Assembly (NCBI GenBank): GCA_033032175.1
Contig: CM065304.1
Coordinates: 2,728,001-2,792,000 of the forward strand
Source: Saturnia japonica
Lineage: Eukaryota > Arthropoda > Insecta > Lepidoptera > Saturniidae
DNA: 64,000 bases
Reading direction: 5' to 3'
Shown here: positions 10,038-21,318 of the stretch, in pieces
Position numbering within the stretch: position 1 is the stretch's first letter
Layout: each line of letters begins with the position of its first letter
Program-made: the position numbers and the translations under genes
Notes under the pieces: generated by a model
Told to the model about the DNA's origin: nothing
Databases searched by the model: none
Seen by the model: the letters and a program-made list of their open reading frames with translations, nothing else

Positions 10038-11343
10038 CAAGGTGTCCAGAAAGGGTATCGGGTATTTGTTTTCGCGCCATATTCGAAACGTGGCGTCTAA
10101 AGGGTGCGGGGAGGGGTTCGTGGCGTCCGCCATTTTGTGGAGTTTTAGTCACGATGGAACAGTACTCGGGGACGCATCGCGCATTTTGCGTACGAGCGTA
10201 TTATCGTAATGGTGATTCAATAGTGACTGCTCAACGTCTCTATCGCGCGGAATATCGTACACGCCACGCGCCAAGTGACGATAGCATTAGGAAATGGATC
10301 AGGATGTTCGAGAATACAGGTGCGACAGTTAAAATTCAAAACTCTGGTCGTCCTCGTTCAGTTCGCGTTGAAGAAACAATTGAAGAAGTTGAGGCGTCGG
10401 TTCGTCACAATCCGTCTTTATCCATCCGAAAGCGAAGCCAAGCGTTGAACATCAAAAAATCGTCTTTACATTCGATTTTAAAGAAAGACTTACATCTAAG
10501 TCCTATAAAATTCAATTGGTTCAAGAATTGAAGGATACGGACTATGCTAATCGACTGAATTTTGCGAACGAAATGCTGCAGCGATTTAACAACTTTAACA
10601 ACATACTATTCAGTGACGAAGCAAATTTTCACCTGAATGGTCATGTTAATAAGCAGAATTGTCGGTACTGGGCAGTGGAGAATCCGAGACGAAAGCATGA
10701 ACGACCCCTGCATAGCCCAAAGGTCGTTGTTTGGGCCGCTATGTCTGCTAAAAGCATAATTGGTCCTTATTTTCATGAAGATCAACGAGGCCGAGCAATT
10801 AATGTGAATAGTGACCGTTATTGCGATATGTTGCGAAATTTTTTGGTCCCAGAGTTGCAGGAGTTTGCAGGTTTCAACTCAAGAACGTGGTTCCAGCAAG
10901 ATGGGGCCACTTGCCATACCTCAAATGACTCAATGGAAGTTGTTAACGAATTATTCCCTAATAAAGTCATTTCGCGAAGGGGTAACATCAACTGGCCTCC
11001 CAGAAGCCCCGACCTTAGCCCGCTTGACTATTTTGCATGGGGATACCTTAAAAGTAAGGTTTATCAAAACAATCCGACGAATCTAACCCAGTTAAAGCAA
11101 AACATCAGGTCAGAAATGGCAGCAATATCGATAGCTATGTGTCAACGTGTTATCGCCAATCTTCGTTTCCGTTTAGAAGAGTGCCAGCAACGTAACGGTC
11201 ATCATTTGGATAACATCATCTTTTCCAAATAATTCTCCAATTCATATGCTAATAATAAACAATAAACTTTTTTATTGCATACAAATAATTTTTGTTTCAT
11301 TGAACTTACAAATAAATACCCGATACCCTTTCTGGACACCTTG
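10038..11343 (+). mobile_element. Tc1/mariner-superfamily transposon, nearly intact
   Basis: The ends are perfect 30-bp inverted repeats (10038-10067 and 11314-11343; CAAGGTGTCCAGAAAGGGTA outward to inward) flanked by TA on both sides (10036-10037, 11344-11345), the target duplication of the IS630/Tc1/mariner superfamily. The 1306-bp element holds one transposase gene, broken by a frameshift, and an AATAAA just after its stop. Perfect ends suggest relatively recent insertion or mobilisation in trans. Confidence 0.93.
10154..11232 (+). pseudogene. Transposase of the DDE_3/Tc1-mariner group, one frameshift
   Basis: The enzyme would bind the element's inverted ends and cut and paste it. From ATG 10154 (MEQYSGTHRAFCVRAYYRNG) the first frame gives a helix-turn-helix region resembling DUF4817, with KWIRMFENTGATV and the linker motif GRPRSVR. 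It then runs to a stop at 10529 in the wrong frame. The remainder continues in the next frame from 10516: ILFSDEANFHL (first catalytic D), TWFQQDGATCHTS (second D) and PPRSPDLSPLDYFAWG (third D). The second and third D are separated by 36 residues, so the triad is DD36D, unlike mariner DD34D or maT DD37D. The frameshift fits loss of one base near 10500-10505. Apart from that the protein looks complete to its stop at 11230-11232. The frame starting upstream at 10025 runs through the left terminal repeat and is not the true start. Confidence 0.85.
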
Positions 11344-11595
11344 TATTTGAGATTCTTAGACTTCTCCTAGAACTTGGTTCGACATGTCGTTTTCAATTAG
11401 TATATACTAGCTGAGATCGCAATTTCGTCCACGTGGTATATTTAATGAATAAACTAAATAAGAACCTTACCTCACCTCAACCTCACCCCACGGTATTTGA
11501 CTGGTACAAGTTTTAATAATACCCAACTAAAATCGTTAACCCATATCACAGTTTAACAATCATCCCGATATTATCTAAAATACATAAAGACTTAC

Positions 11596-11745
11596 TGCTA
11601 TGCTCTAGGTCCTGGGTACGATTCCCAGGTCGAACAAAGTTTCATTGGGTTTTTCTATGAAATTCTCAGTAACAGCTCGGAGTTTGAAGTAGTATTAGTA
11701 CACCTCTGCCTATCCCTTCGGATAATAAAGGCGGGACGGTATATA
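11596..11745 (+). repeat. tRNA-derived SINE, family B (plus)
   Basis: The B-box region GGTACGATTCCCAGGTCGAA at 11613 is followed by CAAAGTTTCATTGGGTTTTT and CTATGAAATTCTCAG, as in the copy at 6487. It ends near a (TA)n stretch at 11740. Confidence 0.6.
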
Positions 11746-11759
11746 TATATAAGCATAGA

Positions 11760-12640
11760 AAAATGTTCAGTTTTGCAATTCTTTAAGAAAAGCTAAGTTG
11801 TTAATAAATTTTTTTTTACAAAACTTTATTTTCCAGTGAATAATAACTCTTTATAGTATGTTTGTTTAATGTAATTTGATAAAAATCTTAATTGCACAAA
11901 AACACCCAACAACGACATGTATTGTAGAAATGTAGATTGAACAGATATTCTTACTTATTTAAACATTTTAAAAAACATTATAATCCATCTACAAATTAAT
12001 AATAAAAGTCCAGCCTTCCAGTTCTCTACAATTATAAGTGTTTTACATAAAATATACTTAAGTGTGAAAATAAATATCTAATTATGTAATTTCGTGTAAA
12101 TTTAAACCAAGCCATACAACGTCATCTATGATTATATAACTTCTGGAAAATAAAAATACATAACTTTTCCATTTATTGATTTTATTAAAAATTATGTAAA
12201 TATATAAAAAATAGATTAATTTGGTATGTTTTCACTTTATTTCAGTAAATATTTTAAATATATTACAAAGTTACATGCACATATATTTATTTTTATATAT
12301 ACATAACCAAAGTACAATTTATAGACCATACAAATGTCCATAAGTGTAAAAATGCATGCCAAATGTAACTTCAGTCTATAAACTACAATCATATTAAATT
12401 TCATTGAATTTGATGCGGTAGGTTTAGCGTGATTGATGTTCAAACATACCGACAGCCAGACAAAAATTTCAAAAACTATCGAAAAGTGTTCTGTGCGTAA
12501 TTCTATAGGTAGTTATTATCTTTTCTAAAATATCTTCAATGTACAGATTTCGACTCTTTATTATTTTATTATAAGTATATATTTGCAGATCAGCATGCCT
12601 AATGTGAGTGAGTTATTAATGGTTATTTGTTTTTCTTCAG
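11760..12640. other. AT-rich DNA, no gene seen
   Basis: Very AT-rich with poly(A/T) and TA runs. A 68-codon minus-strand frame at 12237-12443 has the composition of random AT-rich DNA. I see nothing supportable here. Confidence 0.4.
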
Positions 12641-12649
12641 TCGCTATTG

Positions 12650-12950
12650 TTAATAAATCATGAGTATCAATATCTGGTCGTCAGAGCTTCACTAATATCA
12701 ATATTTTTTGTGTACAAAATGTCATGAAAATCGGTTGAGAATGAATATAAATGTTAATTATTTTTTACGATTTCTACAAGTATTATTGACGATTCTTATA
12801 GCCTATCAACCATGGAAAGACATAATATTATACTTCTCGTGTACAAAATTTTATCAGAATAGGTTGAGAATTAAAAAAAAAAAATTTAATTATTTTTTTA
12901 GATTTATTAATACAACAACTATACTATATATATTAAAATAATAATAATAT
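12650..12950 (-). repeat. Internal-repeat part of the 14.87-15.45 kb Helitron family
   Basis: The phrases TGTACAAAATGTCATGAAAA, TCGGTTGAGAAT and TATAGCCTATCAACC are reverse complements of units in the element at 14870-15450 (CTCAACC, TTTTGATGAAATTTTGTG, GATAGGC..TATAA). Two units are visible. A similar single unit is at 39960-40060. Confidence 0.5.
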
Positions 12951-13564
12951 AACCAATCAGTCAAATCAATTCAAACTAAACTAATCTTACTAAAACATTT
13001 AGGTAATTACGAGTATACGAATGTTATTGCTTCATATAATTTTAAAGTGACTATTGTGCAATTAATGTAAAAATATCTGAGTACCACATAATATAAGAAA
13101 AATAAAACTCTATAACGGACATTCACTTTTTTTAAAGTTTCGCCGGATTCAAAATTTAATTTTACAGTTATCATCTATCATGAAACTGGAACCCCTTATA
13201 TAGATGGCGGGTTTCACTACCATTGTTATATGCGGACAGCATAGATTTATGGATAACAAAATAATAATAATATTCCTAATGAAAAATAATACGATATCGT
13301 AATAGGCATTCGATTGAATTCAAGCTTGTTCCTTATGCGTATTCTCATTACAATAGATTGTATATTCCTTGACAATAGGTCTCTGGGTCACCGCAATCCA
13401 TAACTCAGTTGAACGCGCACAGAATATATTGCGTGCACTTCTATTTACTTAATTAGTTCTTCATTTTCTAATACTAAATCAAGGTTGCCTAAAGCCTGAA
13501 ACAATTATCTAAACCGTCATGGGCCAATAGCTCTATACGCGTATTAATCACTAGGTAGCCCGCT

Positions 13565-13840
13565 AGCTAACATGGAGTCGCCCGTCCCGTCGGGCGCCCG
13601 TCGGTTATTTTAAAGATAAATATGTTATAAGTTTATTTGACTTCATAAAAGCAGCTATCTGCCAGTTAAAATCCCGTCAAAATTAGTCTAACCGTTTCCG
13701 AGGTTAGTGAAAACAAACAGACAAGCAAAAGTAAAAAGCATGTTTTTTTAATAAGTGCCACATATACTTTCATAATTATGCATTTAGTAAAAAGCTATTA
13801 TGTTGACATTACAAACATACTTTAATTTTATTAATTGTTT
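13565..13840 (-). mobile_element. Helitron-like element, family E, degraded
   Basis: It contains CAGCTATCTGCCAGTTAAAA, TCCCGTCAAAATTAGTCTAA and CCGTTTCCGAGG, then GCATTTAGTAAAAAGCTATT, matching the well-bounded copy at 24920-25241. The left end starts near GCTAGCTAACATGG, a diverged CTAG end. Confidence 0.5.
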
Positions 13841-14072
13841 AAATATACTCGTAATATGTAAATTATGATACCTAGATTTAATTAAAGCAAATTTTCTAAA
13901 ATACGATAGCTGATCAATCTGGAATCAGTTCCAATAATATTAGAAAAAAACGTCTTAAAAAAATACACCTAAACACGAATATTTTCAAAGGGCAATTTGA
14001 AAATTAGCCGTGGTATTGGCGGGATCGATTCACTTAATGAACTATGTAGGAATTAATTCTGATCTCGGCCAG

Positions 14073-14098
14073 CAGTTCGTTCCACTTCGAACGAACTG
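14073..14098. repeat. Perfect 10-bp inverted repeat (hairpin)
   Basis: CAGTTCGTTC and GAACGAACTG flank a six-base centre. Not obviously part of a larger element. Confidence 0.5.
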
Positions 14099-14561
14099 TT
14101 CTTTGGACCACACCTGTATCAAACTAGCTGTCGCCGATAAGCGATATGATATTATAAGCAATCATTAAATACTAGATGTACCGGCACACTTTCGTTCCGT
14201 TATGTGGTGGTGGAAATCACAAACTATAAGCGATATTATTTTAATCATAAATATTTTCTGTTGTTATATTTTAATCAAATAAATTATAGATTGATCTGAT
14301 AGTGATCGAAATTCTCCATGAGAGTTCACTAACGTTGTATATTAGTCGAGGTTACTAATAGGAAGTTATACGCGATTACAGACTTAAGTAGGCGATAAAG
14401 ACAATGCATTTCGAGATGTGCAATATTTACTTCTTTTTTTAATTTAAAACATGTTAACATCGGAAATGATAAAAAATATTATTTGAAATTATTTATGACT
14501 GGTTTTCAACCCACAGCTTCGCTCGCATTGACTATAAGATTTGTAATTTTTTTATTTATAA

Positions 14562-14740
14562 TCTTATTATATTAAGTGAGCAATTCTTGTATATATATAT
14601 GTAAATGGGTTTCTCGGAAACGGCTACAGCGTTTTCGATGAAACTTTGCATTTTGATAACGTTTTACACTCCAAGTTTACCTAGATAAGTCCTTTTCTTT
14701 TTTTGTATATAAAATACCGAGCACAACTCGGTCGCCCAGA
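14562..14740 (+). mobile_element. Putative Helitron family 2, copy a
   Basis: Starts TCTTATTATATTAAGTGAGC after a host A and ends shortly after the hairpin ACCGAGC..ACTCGGT and CGCCCAGA. Copies at 28202-28375 and 35160-35320 share the same boundaries. The TC start and 3' hairpin suggest a Helitron, but the 3' end is CCAGA rather than a canonical CTRR, so the class is an inference. Confidence 0.55.
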
Positions 14741-14869
14741 TATTTTAATTTATACATGTTTATTTATAAATATTTATAAATCTGTAGTCCTGTCTGTACT
14801 TTAATATTTTTCCAAAATTACCCGTTAAGTACATTATATGAACGATACTGATCACGAATATGCCATTAA

Positions 14870-15450
14870 TTTTATTTTAGTCTGTCTGTTTGTATTTCCA
14901 GATTTGACTCAAAAACGGCTAGACCGAGTCTTACAAAATTTTGTGCACGGGATTTTTATATTATTTTAATTGATAGAGTATAAAATTTTTTAATATTACT
15001 TTTAGAAAACGTAAAAAAAAATCTAAAGAAATATTTTCATTAATTCTTAACTGATTTTGATGAAATTTTGTGTACGAGAAGTCCTTAAGCTTAAATCCTT
15101 CCATAATATAATTTATAGGCTATAAAGATTGTCAAGAATATTTTAAAATTGTAAAAAAAGTTGTACTAATTCTCAACCATTTCTGATACAATTTCGTAAA
15201 CAGGATGAATACGTGTTTTCATAATTGACAGGCTATAAGCACCGAGAACAATATTTCAGAGATAAGTAAAAAAAAACAATTTTGATAATTCTCAACCAAT
15301 TTTGATGAAAATTTTACATGGGAAGTACATGTCATTCCTTAATTGATAGGCCGTATGAATTGTCAATAATATGAGTAAAAATAAAATTACGGGATGAAAA
15401 TAATTACCGCTTAATAATAAACAAGTGCAGAGCCGCGGGCACCCCGCTAG
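14870..15450 (+). mobile_element. Non-autonomous Helitron with internal direct repeats
   Basis: The 3' end is GAGCCGCGGGCACCCCGCTAG followed by T: a GCGGG/CCCGC hairpin running into CTAG. The body consists of about four diverged direct repeats of roughly 115-145 bases, each with a phrase like TTCTCAACCAATTTTGATGA and another like ATTGATAGGC..TAT (near 14970, 15113, 15226, 15342). The 5' end is not fixed; the TCTGTCTGTTTG region at 14880 is a candidate. Confidence 0.6.
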
Positions 15451-15905
15451 TTTACTTATTTAGTCGAATGGAGAGTTATTATTTCCCAACCCGTTTCTCT
15501 CACTTAAGGGTTGATTTTCAAGAAATTCGTTCTAAAACGATGCCTGTAATATAATGTTCACGTTTTAAAGTTGTCCTTCGTAAACGAACGAGTTATTGGT
15601 TAGTTCTACCAAATTTGTTCACTGTTATAAAATATTATCTGAAATATTCATCTCGTCAATTTTTTTTAACTGGTAAGCAAAGTACAATCACAACACAACG
15701 GAGACCAACGAGAGATCGTATAGCCCTACACCAATAGTTTGATGAATTTGGCATATTTGTAGATATCATATTGCTAGATCAAGATCATTACCAAATGATA
15801 TTGAAATATGCAATACGTATTATTTCATTTGATACATCGCTGAATTGCACGAATATTGACACGATTGTTTAAAGTCCAATTTTAAGCTATGCTTTCAAAT
15901 TTTAA

Positions 15906-16020
15906 ACTGCCTCATTAGGCTAGTAGTCGTAAGCGCGACTGCTATGCTCGAGATCCTAAGTTCGATTCCCAGGTCGAGTAAAATGTTATCAGGGTTTTCT
16001 ATGAAATTATCAGCAGTATC
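15906..16020 (+). repeat. tRNA-derived SINE, family B (plus)
   Basis: A-box-like CTGCCTCATTAGGCTAGTAG at 15908 and B-box-like GTTCGATTCCCAGG at 15960 are followed by TCGAGTAAAATGTTATCAGG and the SINE B body, then truncated. Confidence 0.6.
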
Positions 16021-16439
16021 AAATATATTCAGTAGAAAAGTTGCTAAAAAAGAGTAAAAAACACGCTTTTTTTTAACTACGACGTAATTATATTTCAGGG
16101 AAAACTACAAATCAACTGGCCACATAGATTATAAAAATCACTGGGGGTAGATTTTACTTGCTTATATCCACTTTTATAAGCATTTTTAAAATAAAATGGA
16201 TACAATACGCTACAATATTAGTTTATAAACCTACAAAAATTGATTGCATAAAATTAGTCTCTATACACAATTCACCGACAATTTACAATCTAACTAGATT
16301 GATTATTAACTATTGATATCGGTTTTTACAATAATTACCTGTTGATATATCAAGTTACATTTAAATAGTTATATTGGATGAGTATCTCGTTGTAACATTA
16401 AAACTTGAATTCTAAATTTTTTATTATTTATAGGTTTAA

Positions 16440-16700
16440 CCACAATATCACTTGATAAGCTACGATATAGCCCATAGTGGTAACATGCTCACCCTATAAT
16501 GGGGGCCTGGCTCTCAAGTGCAGCTGCCGAAACAGACCTCTATAGGTATAAAGGTACCTCTATAGATGCTTAGTAACAGTTTATCAACTTGAGGAAAGTA
16601 GCTAGCCAGACGAGTATTACTAAAGGCCCTACCACATAATTCTGTAGTATCATCACGATGTTTTCTTTCCCCGAAAGCTCAGGCTATCGACCTGATGCCC
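16440..16700 (-). repeat. tRNA-derived SINE, family C (minus), body
   Basis: On the plus strand it reads AACCACAATATCACTTGATA, TGGCTCTCAAGTGCAGCTGC and CGATGTTTTCTTTCCCCGAA, in the order expected for a minus-strand family C copy (compare 48193-48470). Confidence 0.55.
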
Positions 16701-16716
16701 ATATAGGTTACCATTG

Positions 16717-16951
16717 ACAGGTCTCGTGTTGCAGTGGTAGTAACCCCTACTATTGAGCCGAAAGGTCGCAGGTTCGATCCCCGCCCATGGTTGACTTTTG
16801 TGCGATGAGCATAATTTTCAGTTGTGTGTCTGGGTGTTAAATATCTATATATGTATGTTTATCAGTTGTTTAACTACCATACTACAAGCAATGCATAGTT
16901 TGGAGTTGAAAGGCCGTGTGTGAAATTGTGTCCCCATATATATTTTTCCAT
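16717..16951 (+). repeat. tRNA-derived SINE, family A (plus)
   Basis: Head: GTCTCGTGTTGCAGTGGTAG (A box) and AGGTTCGATCCCCGCC (B box, about 16769). Body: GATGAGCATAATTTTCAG, GGGTGTTAAATATC and GGCCGTGTGTGAAATTGTGT. The copy at 26296-26540 on the other strand matches end to end. Confidence 0.75.
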
Positions 16952-17313
16952 TATGCTGTTATAATCGTGTGCTAATCTTAAATAACCATACTGAAATTAA
17001 GTGACCTAAACTCATAAATTCTATTCGTATATTATGTAGTATTTAATCGCTTCCGCTTTTGACAAACCCATAATTAAATGTTAATAGAATTCCAAATGAT
17101 ACTGGCACGATATAAGACGCATTATTGTGCTTTACGTTTTTCTATTTTGTATTCTGACAATTTGACCTAGAATTCCGAAATTATCTGTGGATGAGATATG
17201 ATCAAACATTTCACTTCGATATTTATATTGTTTCCGCTTAAGATGTATAAACGGTGTGTTTAGTGATAATTAGTAGGCCAGTAGTAAGTAGCCATGGAAT
17301 CTACAAAATACAT

Positions 17314-17372
17314 GACAATGACACTTTACTCGACCTGGGATTCCAACCCAGGAGCTCGAGCAAAGCAATCAT
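17314..17372 (-). repeat. SINE family B fragment (minus)
   Basis: ACACTTTACTCGACCTGGGA and TTCCAACCCAGGAGC are the reverse complement of the B-box region of family B. Confidence 0.5.
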
Positions 17373-18137
17373 CATCAATCAAGTCAATAATATTTACAGT
17401 TATATTATAATAATTATAGTCAGTAGTTCGCAACTTGATAACAACTGAATTCATAATATTACATTATAATTCATCTGATTTTTAAAGTTACAACCCAAAA
17501 TGTTGTATATCTAGGATCCAGTACTGTTTGATCGCTAAAGAGATTTGATAAAAATCCATCTTCTCTTAATTTTGTAGAATGCAATAAATTTGAAGATATG
17601 CCTCTCATATTGATGGAATATGGGAACAAAATAGATAGAATGTTGATATGCGCCTTAGTACAATATGTGGATCAGACTAGAATCAGGAGTGTCTTCCGTA
17701 CTATATTGCCAAAATCTGATAGTACCTACTGACGCCTTCTCGGTATACTATTTGTTTGCTAGTTATTTCAAAAATCTGTGATAATAACAAGACCGACGTA
17801 GCCTTACAGGTACAAAATAACTGACAAGAAAAAAAAATCCCAAAAGAGAAGCAGAAGCAACTCGCCATTACTATATAAAATTAGCATAGATAATATCACC
17901 TAAGTAGGTACTTTGGTAGCCACGATTCAGTCGTATAGAAATAGAGTTGACACATTTATTATTTTAAATATTATAATACCATATTTTGTACTAATGTAAT
18001 GTAAGGATCTACGATAACGAATCTGGCTCCTCTATCAAATAGTTACTCCATAAAAACTAATAAGTTAGAAATATTTTTAGTAGGTTTTGCTTTAATTCTT
18101 TTTTTATAATTTTGTACAATATCTCTACTATTTCAAA
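17373..18137. other. AT-rich DNA, no gene seen
   Basis: No exon-like or repeat signature that I can support. Confidence 0.35.
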
Positions 18138-18484
18138 TCATTATATAATAATAATACATGAAGCAAAAACTTTGTACCCCTTTTTAAGCGTATTGCGTGC
18201 ACGGAATACTGTGATATTTGGCATGGTTAAAGTTTATATGGAGGAGTGCAGAAAGCCAAAATGTATCTATAATATCTGTTATTAATATATCAAATTAAAT
18301 AAATTAATACTGCGAATCCAAACATTAAACTTACCCCTCCAAAATATTGACATTGTCACTCAATGAAAAGTGACAGCAAGTGATATAATATTTATTTTTT
18401 AGGTTTATACTGCAAAAGTCAAACAGAAAATAGTCTATGATTAAAAAGTCGCTAGTCGAATTTCGATCATTAGGCGACCGCTAG
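18138..18484 (+). mobile_element. Lep1-like non-autonomous Helitron, copy 3
   Basis: Begins TCATTATATAATAATAATAC after a host A (18137), ends GGCGACCGCTAG before a host T, with the GTCGCTAGTCGAATTTCGAT hairpin region inside the 3' end. Same internal order as the other copies. The transposon at 18.5 kb begins only about 40 bp further on. Confidence 0.78.
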
Positions 18485-18524
18485 TACTATTAAATCAGAG
18501 TATTCAATGAGCAGTTGTTGTATA

Positions 18525-19524
18525 TCATTTCCATTTCTTTATTTCCTTGAAGATATAATGTTTTGGGTTCTTCTCACAATTTTTTCCCAGTTTTCGGTAG
18601 TTACTTCCGTACATGCATTTTTTAATAAATCTAACATCTTGTTTGCCGTAAAAGGAGGATGGGTATTGTTTCGAGCGGCGTGTCCTTTGATTTGTGCCCA
18701 TATTAGTTTTATAGCATTGTACTGGCAATGATACAGTGGAAGTCGAAGAACCCAATGACCACATTCGGCAGCTATTTCGTTGATAACATATCTTTTAGGG
18801 AGGCTTTTTTTCGATTTTAAAATATTCACTAATTGTACTTTTAATAAAGTAGAAATCTTTTCGTAGACCTTGCATGGCATATGATAAGGCGTTCGCCTTT
18901 TCCCATTGGCACTGAACTAGTAGAAACGGCAGTGTCGTGAGTCCAGTTCTTAGATACTGTGTGGTTTGCATTTAACCAAGTCTCGATAGTGAAAATAACA
19001 TTTGACCAATCTGATATCTTTTTGCTTCGCTCAAAAATTCGTAGCGAGCCATAGCAATGTCGTGACGCTCCATCAATATATTACGTTTGTCCGATTTTTT
19101 ATAAGAAAATCCAATTTCTTTCATAACCAAGCTTAATGACGATTTTTGGCCAAGGAACAAACCACATTCACGTAAAGAAACAACAAGTTTTTTAAGTGTT
19201 GGAATTTCTTTGCGCAATTAATAGTGATATATATGACGGCGAATAGCATCAGCGTCGAAGTTGTCAACCGATGTCACACGACGTGGTTGGCGTTTTTTCT
19301 TCGGCGTACGAAGCTTATTTTCCTGCATGCCGCTTGTACCGTAAGCTTCGGTAGTAATTTTTGAAACAGTAGGTCCACAATATTCCTAATTCGGCCGCAA
19401 CACGCTCTCGCACTTGCGACAGTGGTAATAGCGGACCACCATTTTGATACTCTGCTTCAAAGTAATTACGAACCTTGATCACCAGTTCTCTCGCCTGCCT
19501 TTTCAAAACAGATCCTTTCGGCAT
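18525..19524 (-). pseudogene. Decayed transposase, catalytic centre deleted
   Basis: From the ATG at 19524 (MPKGSVLKRQARELVIKVRN) the N-terminal helix-turn-helix region is clear. After a frame change come KKRQPRRVTSVDNFDADAIR at about 19290 and the middle domain EIPTLKKLVVSLRECGLF (19217-18972). The first catalytic block is near 19000-18970 as TIETWLNANHT, where the expected acidic residue before ETW is isoleucine. The stretch that should hold the second catalytic D is missing. The C-terminal part resumes at about 18810 as HWVLRLPLYHCQYNAIKLIW, where the expected E of NPIE is K. It belongs to a Tc1/mariner-related DDE group common in insects; the family resemblance is from memory. It is dead by deletion, frameshifts and loss of at least two catalytic residues. 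Confidence 0.75.
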
Positions 19525-19834
19525 TTTGATATTTGACAGCTGGGCAGCAATCAACACGGAGGAACACAAAATACACAACGTAACGTATGGATAATGTGAA
19601 AAACTCAACGAACAGAAATGTAGTGACTAGCACAACCGTCTTGTTGCGAGTGACTAAAACAAACACAAAATGGCGGTGGGCCATTGGGTGTTCACATCTT
19701 GAAAAAATATATTTGAATATTTTTGTTGTATTTGTCTTTGTTCAAAATATAATAAATATATGCGATCGTTATAATTACTTATTTGGTCAAAAATCAAATT
19801 AGAACTGTCATCGAGAAAATAAAGAAATGGAAAT
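18527..19834 (-). mobile_element. Tc1/mariner-like transposon, internally deleted
   Basis: Near-identical 24-bp inverted segments bound it: ATTTCCATTTCTTTATTTCC at 18527-18550 and its reverse complement at 19811-19834. The left one includes the last codons of the transposase (KEIKKWK then stop), so the terminal repeat and the coding end overlap. The exact outer ends are uncertain. Confidence 0.55.
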
Positions 19835-19859
19835 AGTATAATTATATACATTATTTTAA

Positions 19860-21310
19860 ATGGATGTTGGTATAATATATGAGTTTGATAAGCTACAACA
19901 CCGTTTGACCGATGACCATTAAAATTGGTAGATCTAAGGCATTTATCATGGAGAAAGATGTTATGAACGTGATAGGTGGCGCTGTAGTCGAATTATTGAC
20001 TACTGGAAAGGGCAAATCATCTGTGGGGCTAGCTAGTATTATATTATAATGCAATTGGTTTATCGACAAGCTTTAAAAATTTGGATAATTTTATCCAAGT
20101 TTAGATAGGCGATTTTTTTAACATCGAGCGAATCTCAATCGGCCAGATGTTTACCGTTGAAAAGACGTTCAGGAAGATGTGTCCATTTGAATAATATCCA
20201 CAGTTTAAAAAGTCATATCTATGGTACTATAGCTTTAGAAACAGTCCTCTGTCTATTAGGAAAGGAGAACCCCTAAGAAACCCTAAATCAGGTCGACTTA
20301 ATATGAAATCCGCTCTTTGCGGCAATCTATAAAATTCTTACTCATGACCGACTTTTACTTTCAACTAGAAAACATTTCTCATGACTTCAATGGCAGCGAA
20401 ACAGCGGAGGATGCATTGTGCGTCTCTCCCACGGCTCTCACTGCTGGAAAGTCTGTCCCTTTGACTGTAACGTAATCAGCTTTGACAAGGACGTTATTAA
20501 GACAACGAAAATACGAAACGAATTTTCATTCGAACACAAACTAGAAAGAGAAATAGTTTTCAATGTCACCTGCGAGTTTGCAGAACAAGCGAACTGCTTG
20601 ACGACACATTTGTTACTTGTAACAGTATACTTATATTTGTGGGATACACATAACCGCTTGCATTCAAACTAATCATAATTACATATATGAATTTAAAAAA
20701 TACGAGAAATATATACCTAAATATGATGATTATCACACAACTAAAAAGTAAGTTTACTGAAACCGTACAGCAAAAGCTAACAAAAGTTTGAAAACACTTA
20801 ATTCAATTTAAGCCATAAGATGGCATTTATAAACATTAAAACACTGTGACTGGTTGGAAAAATATCCCAATCATCGATAGTGGTGGTCGAAATGTGGTGA
20901 AACATGAGCAGGGTTCGTACGAGGAAGGCACCATTTAATAAAGCAGTTATGTTCGACCACTTATGATCCGATTAAACAGCATGGTGCAATGTGCATTGGC
21001 AGTCTATGAAATTCAACTTAACCCTCAGATGTTAAATCAGACAGTTCTATTTGAGATCATTTAGCCATTGGCCGGAATTTTACAATTCTTATCAGGTAGA
21101 TAAAGAGAGGTAGCAAACAGTAATTTCTTTAAAGATTTTTTTACCCACTACAGGAAATTGCAGTCAAATAACATTGTGTTGTAATCCTGCAGGGAGTAAG
21201 GTTTCTATAGTTCCTTAGGGAAGAAGGGTTAAAGGTCAGCAACGCGCTATACCTATAGTTTTATAAGCGCCCATAGATTCAAAATTATTAATCACAGAAA
21301 ATAAATAAAA
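19860..21310. other. No gene identified
   Basis: An 84-codon plus-strand frame at 20418-20672 lies in slightly GC-richer DNA, but has no splice borders or recognisable motif. If the Sushi gene is intact its next exon should lie in this direction, but I could not find one. Confidence 0.35.
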
Positions 21311-21318
21311 GCACTTAC

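Noticed and set aside
14870..15450. CRISPR-like array of spaced repeats
   Set aside because: Units are long, diverged and AT-rich in a eukaryotic element; no short identical repeats or cas genes exist.
16717..16790. Possible functional tRNA gene (A and B boxes)
   Set aside because: No cloverleaf acceptor stem can be formed and the sequence continues into a SINE body with a second copy at 26296; it is a SINE head.
20418..20672. 84-codon ORF near the Sushi exon (HCWKVCPFDCN)
   Set aside because: Wrong strand for the Sushi gene and no acceptor/donor; the cysteines do not fit a Sushi or EGF pattern.
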